From contig CAZVEE010000126.1 in assembly GCA_964625525.1 (NCBI GenBank), forward strand, positions 1-7,353: a stretch of 7,353 nucleotides of DNA, in the 5' to 3' direction. Source of the stretch: CAZVEE01 sp964625525 (lineage in GTDB: Bacteria; Pseudomonadota; Alphaproteobacteria; JAJFIK01). The notes beneath the pieces were generated by a model that worked only from the letters and a program-made list of their open reading frames with translations, ran no database searches and was not told where the DNA came from. Positions 1-5,942 of the stretch are shown piece after piece; the stretch's first letter is position 1; each line of letters opens with the position of its first letter. The position numbers and the translations under genes were made by a program.

Positions 1-54
1 GGCAAGCCGACGCAGAACGCTTTCGTCGAGAGCTTCAATGCCCGGCTGCGCGAT
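1..54 (+). mobile_element. IS3-family transposase fragment (catalytic core remnant, enters from left edge)
   Basis: The first 18 codons read GKPTQNAFVESFNARLRD. This is the conserved block around the final catalytic Glu of the DDE integrase core in IS3-family OrfB transposases (family form GKPxQNAxxESFNGRLRDE); the Glu here is residue 10 (bases 28-30). The remaining 40-50 residues expected after RLRD are missing. The frame instead runs straight into amidohydrolase sequence at about base 52-57. No terminal inverted repeat is visible at the junction, so this looks like a deletion or recombination scar rather than a clean insertion end. The upstream part of the element lies outside the window. 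Assignment to IS3 is confident from the motif; the subgroup cannot be told from so little. Confidence 0.82.
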
Positions 55-507
55 GTCATGCCGGTGCGCAAAATGATCGCCTCTGGTGTGCCTCTTGCGG
101 CGGGGACCGATGCAACGCGGGTGTCCTCCTATAATCCTTGGTGAGCGATACACTGGGCAGTATCCGGTAAGGGCCGGGGCGGTGATGTGATTTGGGCGCC
201 GGAGAACCGGTTGAGCCGTGCGGAGGCCCTGCGCCATTGGACTGCTGCTGGCGCCTGGTTCAGCCGTGAGCAAGGCAAGAAAGGGCAGATCAGTCCGGGG
301 CAACTCGCTGACATTGCGGTCTTGGACCGCGACTATTTCTCTGTCGCGGAAGACGAAATCGCGGACATCACGGCGGACATGACACTCATCGGGGGGCAGG
401 GTGTGCATGCAAAAGGTACCTTCTTACCTTATGCGCCGGCGGCTTTGCCTGGGTTGCCAGACTGGTCGCCCCTCCCGGTCTTTGGAGCCCCTGGTCTGCC
501 AATCTGA
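52..507 (+). pseudogene. YtcJ-like amidohydrolase (family 3), C-terminal remnant with in-frame stop
   Basis: The family is metal-dependent hydrolases of the amidohydrolase superfamily (TIM barrel), acting on amide or related C-N bonds; the substrate here is unknown. Bases 58-141 give PVRKMIASGVPLAAGTDAT followed by RVSSYNPW. This is the last barrel segment, with the metal/catalytic Asp of GTDAT at bases 109-111. A TGA follows at 142-144. The same frame then continues without a shift through AIHWAVSGK, ENRLSRAEALRHWT, AWFSREQGKKG, PGQLADIAVLDRDYF and a tail PDWSPLPVFG, ending at TGA 505-507. All of these are typical C-terminal family blocks. The N-terminal two thirds are absent, replaced by transposase sequence in the same frame. 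Truncation plus nonsense make this a pseudogene. A reading from GTG 187 would give only a 106-residue piece without the metal site. The family call is from recalled motifs, not a search. Confidence 0.82.
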
Positions 508-519
508 GCAGGGGTGTCC

Positions 520-545
520 CCACCGGTGGTCTGGTGCCATTGGCA
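520..545. promoter_or_regulatory. Two adjacent short dyads, candidate operator upstream of the sugar porter
   Basis: The 10-base perfect palindrome CCACCGGTGG lies at 520-529. The 11-base dyad TGCCA-T-TGGCA lies at 535-545. The second overlaps the candidate -35 box of the porter promoter, a position where a sugar-responsive repressor could act. Short palindromes are common in GC-rich DNA, so this is suggestive only. The neighbouring GGGG-TGT-CCCC (511-521) could instead be a weak terminator stem for the broken gene upstream. Confidence 0.3.
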
Positions 546-568
546 GGGTTCGGCGCCTGGGCTACGCT
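540..568 (+). promoter_or_regulatory. Candidate promoter of the sugar porter gene
   Basis: TTGGCA at 540-545 matches five of six bases of the sigma-70 -35 box. Seventeen bases later, GCTACGCT at 561-568 has the GCTA start seen in alphaproteobacterial (Caulobacter-type) -10 boxes. Transcription would begin near 575, leaving a leader of about 30 bases before the ATG at 606. This was read by eye and the -10 match is only partial. Confidence 0.35.
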
Positions 569-605
569 GTACGCGAGTGCATAAAAAGGAAAATGGGGGC
601 TGGAA

Positions 606-2024
606 ATGGTTCATGCCAATGCTGCGCCGCAGCAGCAGGCTGATCTCGCATTTGTCATTCTCATCAGCTTAGCCGCCACCCTGGGCGGCTTTCTGTTCGG
701 GTATGACAGCGGGGTGATCAACGGCACGGTGGAGGGCCTGCGCGTCGCGTTCAATTCCGACAGTGTCGGCACGGGGTTCAATGTGGCGTCCATGCTGCTG
801 GGTTGTGCTGTGGGCGCAGCCGCCGCCGGTTCCCTGTCCGACCGTTTCGGTCGGCGTACCATGATGATTGTTGCGGCGGTTTTCTTCATAATCAGCGCCT
901 GGGGATCAGGCGTGGCCGGATCATCTCTCGAATTTGTTCTGTATCGGGTGCTGGGGGGGCTGGCAGTGGGCGGCGCCAGCGTGATGGCGCCAGCCTACAT
1001 TTCAGAAGTGGCGCCGGCGCATCTGCGCGGCCGTCTAGCGACCATTCAGCAAGTAGCCATTATCCTCGGCCTGTTCTTCGCCTTCCTGAGCAACTATTTC
1101 ATCGCCGGGGCGGCCGGGTCGGCCACGACCGAGTGGTTTTTGGGCTTTGAAGCGTGGCGCTGGATGTTCTGGATGGAACTGATCCCGGCGACCCTGTTTC
1201 TCCTGGCGCTGATGATCATTCCTGAAAGCCCGCGCTACCTGGTCGCAAGCGGCCAGGCCGATCGTGCCGAGGCCGTGTTGGCGCGCATCAGCGGGCCGGC
1301 ACAGGCCCGCGACAAGGCGGAAGAAATCCGCGTATCGCTGGCCCAAGACCACCAGCCGCGCCTGGCCGATGTGCTGGCGCCGGGGACGATTGTGCATCCG
1401 ATCGTGTGGATTGGTATCGGGCTTGCCACGTTCCAGCAACTGGTGGGCATCAATGTGGTGTTCTATTACGGCGCTGTGCTGTGGCAGGCCGTTGGCTTTT
1501 CCGAAAGCGATGCGCTGCTCATCAATGTGATCAGTGGCGCGGTATCGATCTTGGCGGTGGCCATTGCGCTGATGGTCATCGACCGGATCGGGCGCAAGCC
1601 ATTGCTCTGGTTCGGCTCGGTGGGCATGTCCTTGACCTTAGGCACGCTCGTGGTTGTGTTCTCTCAGGCAGCCTTGGTGGATGGCAGTTTGAGCCTCTCC
1701 GACACTGCCGGCACGGTCGCGTTGATCGCTGCTAATGCCTATGTGTTCTTCTTTAACATGTCCTGGGGACCGGTGATGTGGGTTGCCCTTGGCGAGATGT
1801 TCCCCAACCAGATCCGTGGCTCTGGCCTGGCAGTGGCTGGCTTCTTCCAATGGGGGTCGAATTTCCTCGTCACCATGACGTTCCCCATTCTGTTGGCCAC
1901 GCCGTGGCTCGGCCTGACAGGCGCCTATGGGTTCTATACCGTCTGTGCCGTGATTTCCGTGATCTTTGTGGTGGCTCTGGTGCGCGAGACCAAGGGCATG
2001 GAACTGGAAGATATGCGCTACTGA
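606..2024 (+). CDS. MFS sugar porter, XylE-like (proton-coupled pentose/hexose uptake)
   Basis: This is a 472-residue inner-membrane transporter of the sugar porter family (usual length 450-490), expected to import a monosaccharide with a proton. All family signatures are present in order: GYDSGV in helix 1 (32-37), GSLSDRFGRR in loop 2-3 (75-84), PESPRYL after helix 6 (206-212), QQLVGINVVFYY in helix 7 (277-288), DRIGRK in loop 8-9 (326-331), GPVMWVALGEMFP in helix 10 (388-400), and ETKGMELEDM at the C terminus (461-470). Aligned by eye to E. coli XylE, the xylose contacts are kept: Q149 (Q168), Q277-Q278 (Q288-Q289), N283 (N294), W392. So are the coupling pair D34 (D27) and R114 (R133). Xylose or glucose is therefore the likeliest substrate, though specificity cannot be fixed from sequence. 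The ATG at 606 puts helix 1 about 15 residues in. Its ribosome site is weak (AAGGA at 586-590 is far; GGGGG at 595-599 is closer). No partner gene follows in the same direction. It lies 98 bases after the amidohydrolase remnant. Confidence 0.93.
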   Translation: MVHANAAPQQQADLAFVILISLAATLGGFLFGYDSGVINGTVEGLRVAFNSDSVGTGFNVASMLLGCAVGAAAAGSLSDRFGRRTMMIVAAVFFIISAWGSGVAGSSLEFVLYRVLGGLAVGGASVMAPAYISEVAPAHLRGRLATIQQVAIILGLFFAFLSNYFIAGAAGSATTEWFLGFEAWRWMFWMELIPATLFLLALMIIPESPRYLVASGQADRAEAVLARISGPAQARDKAEEIRVSLAQDHQPRLADVLAPGTIVHPIVWIGIGLATFQQLVGINVVFYYGAVLWQAVGFSESDALLINVISGAVSILAVAIALMVIDRIGRKPLLWFGSVGMSLTLGTLVVVFSQAALVDGSLSLSDTAGTVALIAANAYVFFFNMSWGPVMWVALGEMFPNQIRGSGLAVAGFFQWGSNFLVTMTFPILLATPWLGLTGAYGFYTVCAVISVIFVVALVRETKGMELEDMRY

Positions 2025-2060
2025 CGGCCTCGGCCTGAGCCGCGACCAGCACATAGATGG

Positions 2061-2098
2061 AGCCGTTGCAATGATCTGCTTTGCACTGAAACGGCTTT
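2061..2098. terminator. Hairpin between convergent genes, possible bidirectional terminator
   Basis: AGCCGTT (2061-2067) pairs with AACGGCT (2090-2096). Inside it GCAA (2068-2071) can pair with TTGC (2081-2084), leaving a one-sided bulge. The stem ends one base before the stop of the minus-strand gene and after the porter stop at 2024. On the plus strand it is followed by only three Ts, and on the minus strand there is no T-run. If it terminates transcription it does so weakly, or with Rho. Confidence 0.4.
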
Positions 2099-5000
2099 AG
2101 AGCAATTCGGAGTCGATCACCGTGAAGGCAAGGCCTTCCTCAAGCAGCGGCGTGGTGCCGCCGCCATCCGTATCGAACACCTGGGCGAGCAGGGTGTAGC
2201 TCTCCTCCCCCAGATCGTCGTCGAAGTAATCATCCGTGCCACGCAGATCCGCGAACACGGCGTAAGGTTCGAAATTCTCCGTGCGCTCGAGACTGCCATT
2301 GAGGAAGAAGGTCATGCTTTCAGCGCTCGCGGCGCTGTCGGCGTCGATCACCTCGGCGCGAATGTTGAAACGGCCATTGGACAGGTCCTGACGGTCGATC
2401 GTGTCACCACTGGTCAGCTCGCCCAGATCTGTATCGTTACCCGCATCGACGAGAATGAAGCGCAGAGCCGCGTCATCCTGCGGCATGTCCGGTGTGTCGT
2501 CAGCGGGCGTCTCATCGACTGATGTTTCATCGGCCGGTGTGTTATTGGCCGGTTCTTCATCGGCCGGTTCTTCATCGGTCGGTGCCTCATCAGAGGGGGG
2601 CGTTTCGTCATCGTCGTCTTCGGGCTCTGGCCCGCCGGTTTCGGCCGGCGGCGTCCCATCGTCATTGCGGATCAGCCCCTCGGCGCTGCCCGTGCCTTCA
2701 ATGGAGGCGTTAACCGGGTTGTCTAGAGTGACGATCACGGTCTCGTCGTCTTCCGGAAGCGTGTCGCCGCTGGTCCGGAAGATGATTTTCTGTGCCGTTT
2801 CACCGGGGGCGAAGGACACCAGGCCGGACGGCAGCGTGCCGCCGAAATCATCCGCATCCACATCCCCGCTGACTGTAAAGGTCGCCGACGCGGCCGCGCT
2901 CAAATCGCCGGAGCGGGTGACCAGGAAGGTGATCGCCGCCTGGCCGGTATTGCCTTCCAGATGGGTGGCGTCATTGGGGATAATCGTCAGCGTGCTAGCG
3001 ACCGATCCACCCGTGTCGTCGTCCCCATCGCCTGAGCCAGTGTCGCCCGATCCGGTGTCGCCGGTGTCGGTGTCGTCGTCCCCATCGCCTGAGCCAGTGT
3101 CGCCCGATCCAATGTCGCCCGATCCGGTGTCACCAGTGCCAATGTCGTCAATCACAGTGACAGTGAGGTTCTCGGAGACGATCACGGCTCCGGTTGCACC
3201 GGCGCCGTCATAGGCGGTCGCCTGAACGGTGAATGTGTCTTCACCCAGATCATCGTCATTATAATCGGTCGTGCCGAGCACATCCGCAAAGAGCGCAAAG
3301 GGCTCGAAATTCTCGACCCGCTCGAACGCCCCATCAATGAAGAAGGTCAGGCTCGCCGCGCTAGTGGTGCCATCCACTTCCGCGCGAATATTGAAGCGGC
3401 CATTGGACAGATCCTGACGATCAATGGTCTCGCCATTGGTCAGTTCCCGGATGTCCTCATCATTGCCCGCATCCACGAGGAAGAAGCGCAGATCCGCATC
3501 ATCGCTCGGCGGCGGGGCAGGCGTATCGTCATTGAGGATCGTGGCCGAGGCCGTGCCGGATCCTCCGATTTCCGCATTTACCGGTGCCGACAGAGTGACC
3601 AGCACCGGCTCATCTGCTTCCACATCCGTGTCGCCAGACACGGACAGGGTGAGGGTCTGGCTGCTTTCTCCATCGGCGAAGGCAATCACGCCTGACGGCA
3701 CCGTTCCGCCGAAATCCGCTGCATCGGTCGCGCCAGTGACAGTGTAGGTGACCGAGGCGGTTCCGTCCGTTGAACCGCTCCGCATCACCGTGAAGGTGAG
3801 GGCCGTGGTGCCGGCATCGCCCTCGGCTTGATCGGCCGCATCTGGCGTGATGGTGAGGGTCTGAGGCACCGCATCGCTGTCGTCATCGGGACCGTCATCG
3901 CCGCTGCCAGTGTCACCACCAGTGTCATCGCTGGCGCTGTCCACAATGGTAAAGCCCAGATCTTCGCCCAGAAGGAGCGTGCCCGTGGCGCCGTCTGCAT
4001 CATAGGCTTCCGCCCGCACCGTGTAGGCGCCGTCGGTCAGATCATCATCGCGGTAATCCGTCCCCCCCACATCGGCAAAGAGCGCATAGGGCTCTAAGCT
4101 TTCAGTGCGTTCGAGGCTACCGTTGAGGTAGAAGGCAACGCTGTCCTCTGCCTCGGTGCCGTCCACCTCGGTGCGGATGTTAAAGCGGCCATTGGACAGG
4201 TTCTGACGATCGATGGTGTCGCCATCGGTCAGTTCGCGCAGATCGGCGTCCGTGCCCGCATCCACCAGGAAGAAGCGGATGTCGAGATCGCCGTCTGTCG
4301 CGCCGGTATCGTCCGGAGTGTCATCATCCGCATCGTCGTCGGTTTGATCGCCGTCGTCATCGTCCGCGTCTTGATCTTCATCAGAAACTTCGGCGATCTC
4401 GCCGGGTTTGCGGTCCGCATCGGCGGCCTGGGCGGCGATCTCCCCATCGCTCAACACGGCCTCGAACAGGCCCACATTGTCCACCGAGCCGTTGAGGTAG
4501 CTCTCATGCACATTCCCGGTGCCGGGCAGAATAGCGCCGATCAGCAGGGGCTGAGAGTTGCCCGTCTGGCCGCCATAGCTTTCCTGCAAGCCGCCCAGAT
4601 CGAAATCGATGTGATCGCTGGTGCCCAAGCCCCGGCCATTGGTTGTGAGCTGACCGGATAGTTGCACGCCATCCAGATAGAAGCGGAACTCTCCGTCGCC
4701 CCAGGTGATAGCCAGATGATGGAAGTCCGTATCTGTTACGACCGGCTGCGTGGTCGTCAGAGTGGTGAAGGTTTGGAAACCGTTTTCCACCAGCAGGGTC
4801 AGACGATTGTCTGCTTCGATCTTCACGAAGAACTCGCCAATGCCCCAGTCGTTCTTGATTTTACCGACAAGGCCCTGGGCACTGCCCGAGCCGTCCGACT
4901 GGAACCACACGGTCAGTGTACCGCGGGCTTGATTGAATAGCGGTTGGTGGGGGATGCGCAGAAAGTCATTGCTGCCATCAAAGGAGACCGTCTCGCCGTC

Positions 5001-5942
5001 AAGGCTTGCGCCATTGATGGCGACGCCTCCCGCCGGCGACTGGCTGCCCAGCGTACTGGCAAAGCGATCCGCTTGCCCCGAGTCCCAAAATGCGATCAGC
5101 GAGTCCGGTACGTCGATCGGCGTGCCGCCGGTATCATCGTCATCTCCATCCTCGCCCTGATCGTCCGTCTGGTCGCCGTCGTCGTCCCCGTCATCCAGGG
5201 GAGGCTGCTCGCGCACAGCCTCCAAGTCGCCATCTTCGTCGGTAATCGGATCACCGGTCACTTCGAAGTAGTCGATTTCGGCGGTGTAGCCCGGCGCGGT
5301 ACCGGAGAAAGAGGTGCTGCCGGCGAAAAGGCCGGCTTCGGTGATGTCCAGGTCGTGGCGGAAGCTGGACACTTCCGTCCAACGGGCGCCGTCCGCAGAA
5401 CGCTCGAAGCTCCACTGATCGCCTTCGCGGGTGACCCGCAGATGGCGGGCATCATCAGGAGAGATATTCCCCTGGAACAGCCGCCAGTCCACTGTACCAT
5501 TGGTCACGATCCCGATGATCAGGGTGGAGTTGAGCGTGGTGAAGGCGGTGTCGAAACGGATGTAATTGCTGTCATCCTCAACGAAGAGCAGCCCGTGTTC
5601 CTGGAACGTGGTCTGGGGATCGGTGAGGAAGCCGGCGCTGACTTGGAAATCCGTGTCGTTCACATCCTGCAAGAGGCGCGGTGAGGTGAGAAACGATGAG
5701 GCATCGACCCGCACGCCCAGGGGCGAGGCGATCTGGATAAAGGCGTCGTCAGGATCGGTATCGATCTGGGCGGTGCCGGCAATGCCCTTGTAGTCCCAGA
5801 CCGGGTCCACGCCGAGTGTCGCGAAATCATCAGAAACCGCTCCGAACCCAGCCGCTACTGAGTCGACCATGCTGTCCTGCCCCTCACCGGGGAGCGCCGC
5901 CCCGCGCAGTCCTTGCGCGCCGACCGCTCCCATCAAATACAT
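2097..5942 (-). CDS. Large acidic modular protein: ConA-like, LamG-like, three R domains alternating with two Calx-beta domains
   Basis: The product is 1281 residues, very rich in Asp, Gly and Thr. Domain order (residues): concanavalin A-like domain of DUF1349 type, 37-229; Asp-rich linker, 231-279; LamG-like jellyroll, 280-507; Asp-rich linker, 516-551; R1, 552-667; Calx-beta 1, 694-806; R2, 816-932; GSGD-repeat linker, 933-982; Calx-beta 2, 983-1095; Pro/Glu/Asp repeat linker, 1096-1156; R3, 1157-1278. The architecture is that of an extracellular, calcium-stabilised binding or adhesion protein. The role is inferred; no catalytic motif was found. Export is unexplained: the N terminus has no convincing signal peptide, there are no RTX GGxGxD repeats, no LPxTG and no visible outer-membrane anchor. 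The start is uncertain. ATG 5942 is the outermost possible (stop at 5988, no alternative start between) and lacks a Shine-Dalgarno site. Met25 at 5870 has one and begins just before the first domain. The gene ends TAA at 2097 and is divergent from the serine hydrolase gene. Confidence 0.9.
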   Translation of the reverse strand: MYLMGAVGAQGLRGAALPGEGQDSMVDSVAAGFGAVSDDFATLGVDPVWDYKGIAGTAQIDTDPDDAFIQIASPLGVRVDASSFLTSPRLLQDVNDTDFQVSAGFLTDPQTTFQEHGLLFVEDDSNYIRFDTAFTTLNSTLIIGIVTNGTVDWRLFQGNISPDDARHLRVTREGDQWSFERSADGARWTEVSSFRHDLDITEAGLFAGSTSFSGTAPGYTAEIDYFEVTGDPITDEDGDLEAVREQPPLDDGDDDGDQTDDQGEDGDDDDTGGTPIDVPDSLIAFWDSGQADRFASTLGSQSPAGGVAINGASLDGETVSFDGSNDFLRIPHQPLFNQARGTLTVWFQSDGSGSAQGLVGKIKNDWGIGEFFVKIEADNRLTLLVENGFQTFTTLTTTQPVVTDTDFHHLAITWGDGEFRFYLDGVQLSGQLTTNGRGLGTSDHIDFDLGGLQESYGGQTGNSQPLLIGAILPGTGNVHESYLNGSVDNVGLFEAVLSDGEIAAQAADADRKPGEIAEVSDEDQDADDDDGDQTDDDADDDTPDDTGATDGDLDIRFFLVDAGTDADLRELTDGDTIDRQNLSNGRFNIRTEVDGTEAEDSVAFYLNGSLERTESLEPYALFADVGGTDYRDDDLTDGAYTVRAEAYDADGATGTLLLGEDLGFTIVDSASDDTGGDTGSGDDGPDDDSDAVPQTLTITPDAADQAEGDAGTTALTFTVMRSGSTDGTASVTYTVTGATDAADFGGTVPSGVIAFADGESSQTLTLSVSGDTDVEADEPVLVTLSAPVNAEIGGSGTASATILNDDTPAPPPSDDADLRFFLVDAGNDEDIRELTNGETIDRQDLSNGRFNIRAEVDGTTSAASLTFFIDGAFERVENFEPFALFADVLGTTDYNDDDLGEDTFTVQATAYDGAGATGAVIVSENLTVTVIDDIGTGDTGSGDIGSGDTGSGDGDDDTDTGDTGSGDTGSGDGDDDTGGSVASTLTIIPNDATHLEGNTGQAAITFLVTRSGDLSAAASATFTVSGDVDADDFGGTLPSGLVSFAPGETAQKIIFRTSGDTLPEDDETVIVTLDNPVNASIEGTGSAEGLIRNDDGTPPAETGGPEPEDDDDETPPSDEAPTDEEPADEEPANNTPADETSVDETPADDTPDMPQDDAALRFILVDAGNDTDLGELTSGDTIDRQDLSNGRFNIRAEVIDADSAASAESMTFFLNGSLERTENFEPYAVFADLRGTDDYFDDDLGEESYTLLAQVFDTDGGGTTPLLEEGLAFTVIDSELL
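2109..2474 (-). repeat. R domain copy 3 (residues 1157-1278), C-terminal
   Basis: This copy starts AALRFILVDAGNDTDLGEL, carries DTIDRQDLSNGRFNIRAEV, a longer middle loop (IDADSAASAESM), ENFEPYAVFAD, YFDDDLGEESYTL, and ends AFTVID. Only three residues (ELL after Ser1278) follow before the stop. The protein therefore ends on an R domain without a separate secretion or anchoring tail. Confidence 0.8.
2490..2594 (-). repeat. Pentapeptide repeat linker (Pro/Glu/Asp/Thr-rich)
   Basis: Seven consecutive five-residue units are read: SDEAP, TDEEP, ADEEP, ANNTP, ADETS, VDETP, ADDTP (residues 1117-1151). At DNA level two 15-base units at 2551-2565 and 2566-2580 differ by one base. The stretch links Calx-beta 2 to R3 and should be extended and strongly acidic. 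Confidence 0.8.
2658..2996 (-). other. Protein domain: Calx-beta 2 (residues 983-1095)
   Basis: This second Calx-beta domain has the same length as the first. Blocks are LEGNTGQAAITFLVTRSG, ASATFTVSG, DFGGTLPSGLVSFAPGETA, DTLPEDDETVIVTLDNP, and the closing LIRNDD. The shared SG-D-DADDFGG / ATDAADFGG core and the equal 113-residue length indicate internal duplication of an R-plus-Calx unit within this gene. Confidence 0.85.
3013..3145 (-). repeat. Tandem repeat tract encoding a GSGD/GDDDT linker
   Basis: The 41 bases at 3013-3053 recur exactly at 3070-3110, a period of 57 bases (19 codons). Bases 3111-3145 add 15-base units built on GTCGCCCGATCC. On the coding strand these give pentapeptides of the type TGSGD, IGSGD and IGTGD, interrupted by GDDDT. 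Every unit is a multiple of three, so gain or loss of units would keep the frame. The linker joins R2 to Calx-beta 2 and is probably flexible and acidic. Confidence 0.85.
3147..3497 (-). repeat. R domain copy 2 (residues 816-932)
   Basis: This copy starts ADLRFFLVDAGNDEDIREL, carries ETIDRQDLSNGRFNIRAEV, then FEPFALFADV, YNDDDLGEDTFTV, and ends VTVID. It aligns with copies 1 and 3 along its whole length. It differs mainly in the central loop, where it has DGTTSAAS. It sits between Calx-beta 1 and the GSGD-repeat linker. Confidence 0.8.
3525..3863 (-). other. Protein domain: Calx-beta 1 (residues 694-806)
   Basis: This encodes a roughly 113-residue Calx-beta domain, a calcium-binding beta-sandwich first described in Na/Ca exchangers and common in bacterial surface proteins. 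Typical blocks: EGDAGTTALTFTVMRSG, ASVTYTVTG, DFGGTVPSGVIAFADGESS, DTDVEADEPVLVTLSAP, and the closing ATILNDD. The acidic residues of AEGD, EADE and NDD are the expected calcium ligands. Confidence 0.85.
3942..4289 (-). repeat. R domain copy 1 (residues 552-667)
   Basis: First of three copies of a roughly 116-residue domain. Landmarks: IRFFLVDAG at the start, ELTDGDTIDRQNLSNGRF in the middle, YLNGSLERTESLEPYALFAD, YRDDDLTDGAYTV, and LGFTIVD at the end. It resembles domains I recall from other secreted bacterial proteins (LVDADT...LPxxxLNIRA...VAPYALFGD), which look Ig-like. It lies between the Asp-rich linker and the first Calx-beta domain. Confidence 0.8.
4290..4397 (-). other. Asp-rich low-complexity linker (residues 516-551)
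   Basis: This stretch encodes runs such as DQDADDDDGDQTDDDADDDT between the LamG-like domain and R1. A similar Asp-rich stretch (residues 247-272, bases 5127-5204) lies between the two lectin-like domains. The two share DDGDQTDD, suggesting common origin. They are probably disordered, possibly calcium-attracting spacers. The matching GTC/ATC-rich plus strand creates spurious open frames. Confidence 0.75.
4422..5105 (-). other. Protein domain: LamG-like jellyroll (residues 280-507)
   Basis: The hallmarks of a LamG_3/concanavalin A-like lectin domain appear in order: SLIAFWDSGQADRF, VSFDGSNDFLRIPH, GTLTVWFQSD, GLVGKIKNDWG, HHLAITWGDGEFRFYLDGVQ, LLIGAILPG, and SYLNGSVDNVGLFEAVLSDG. The closing block, a small helix after SDGEIAAQAA, is typical of the family. 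Domains of this kind bind glycans or proteins, often with calcium. The ligand is unknown. Confidence 0.75.
5256..5834 (-). other. Protein domain: concanavalin A-like, DUF1349 type (residues 37-229)
   Basis: This encodes a roughly 190-residue beta-sandwich domain. It begins SDDFATLGVDPVWDY and continues with SPRLLQDVNDTDFQV, QEHGLLFVEDDSNYIRFD, HLRVTREGDQWSFERSADG and EAGLFAGST, ending AEIDYFEV. This succession is characteristic of DUF1349/beta-xylosidase C-terminal-like concanavalin A folds found at the ends of secreted bacterial carbohydrate-active and surface proteins. Carbohydrate binding is the usual proposal for such folds; it is not demonstrated by the sequence here. Confidence 0.7.
5875..5885 (-). 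promoter_or_regulatory. Candidate ribosome binding site favouring an internal start at 5870
   Basis: On the minus strand GAGGGG (5885-5880) and AGGA (5878-5875) precede the in-frame ATG at 5870-5868, with gaps of 9 and 4 bases. No comparable site precedes the ATG codons at 5942 or 5933. If used, the modular protein is 1257 residues and begins MVDSVAAGFG, with no signal peptide. Confidence 0.4.

Noticed and set aside
142..144. TGA read as selenocysteine or programmed readthrough
   Set aside because: The gene is already truncated by transposase sequence, the family has no known selenocysteine here, and I saw no SECIS-like hairpin just downstream.
3013..3145. CRISPR-like array
   Set aside because: The repeats are in-frame coding units encoding a Gly/Ser/Asp linker, without unique spacers of uniform length.
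2401..3213. 270-residue plus-strand open frame opposite the modular gene
   Set aside because: It is Ser/Val/Pro-rich low-complexity sequence, the expected mirror of Asp/Gly/Thr codons on the other strand; there are no motifs, and the minus strand encodes clear domains.
4944..5684. 246-residue plus-strand open frame
   Set aside because: It lies fully antisense to the concanavalin A-like domain and part of the LamG-like domain, which are clearly coding. High GC and few stops explain its length.
2097..5942. RTX toxin or type I secreted haemolysin-like protein
   Set aside because: Asp/Gly-rich stretches are linkers of GSGD and GDDDT type; the nonapeptide GGxGxDxUx repeats are absent.
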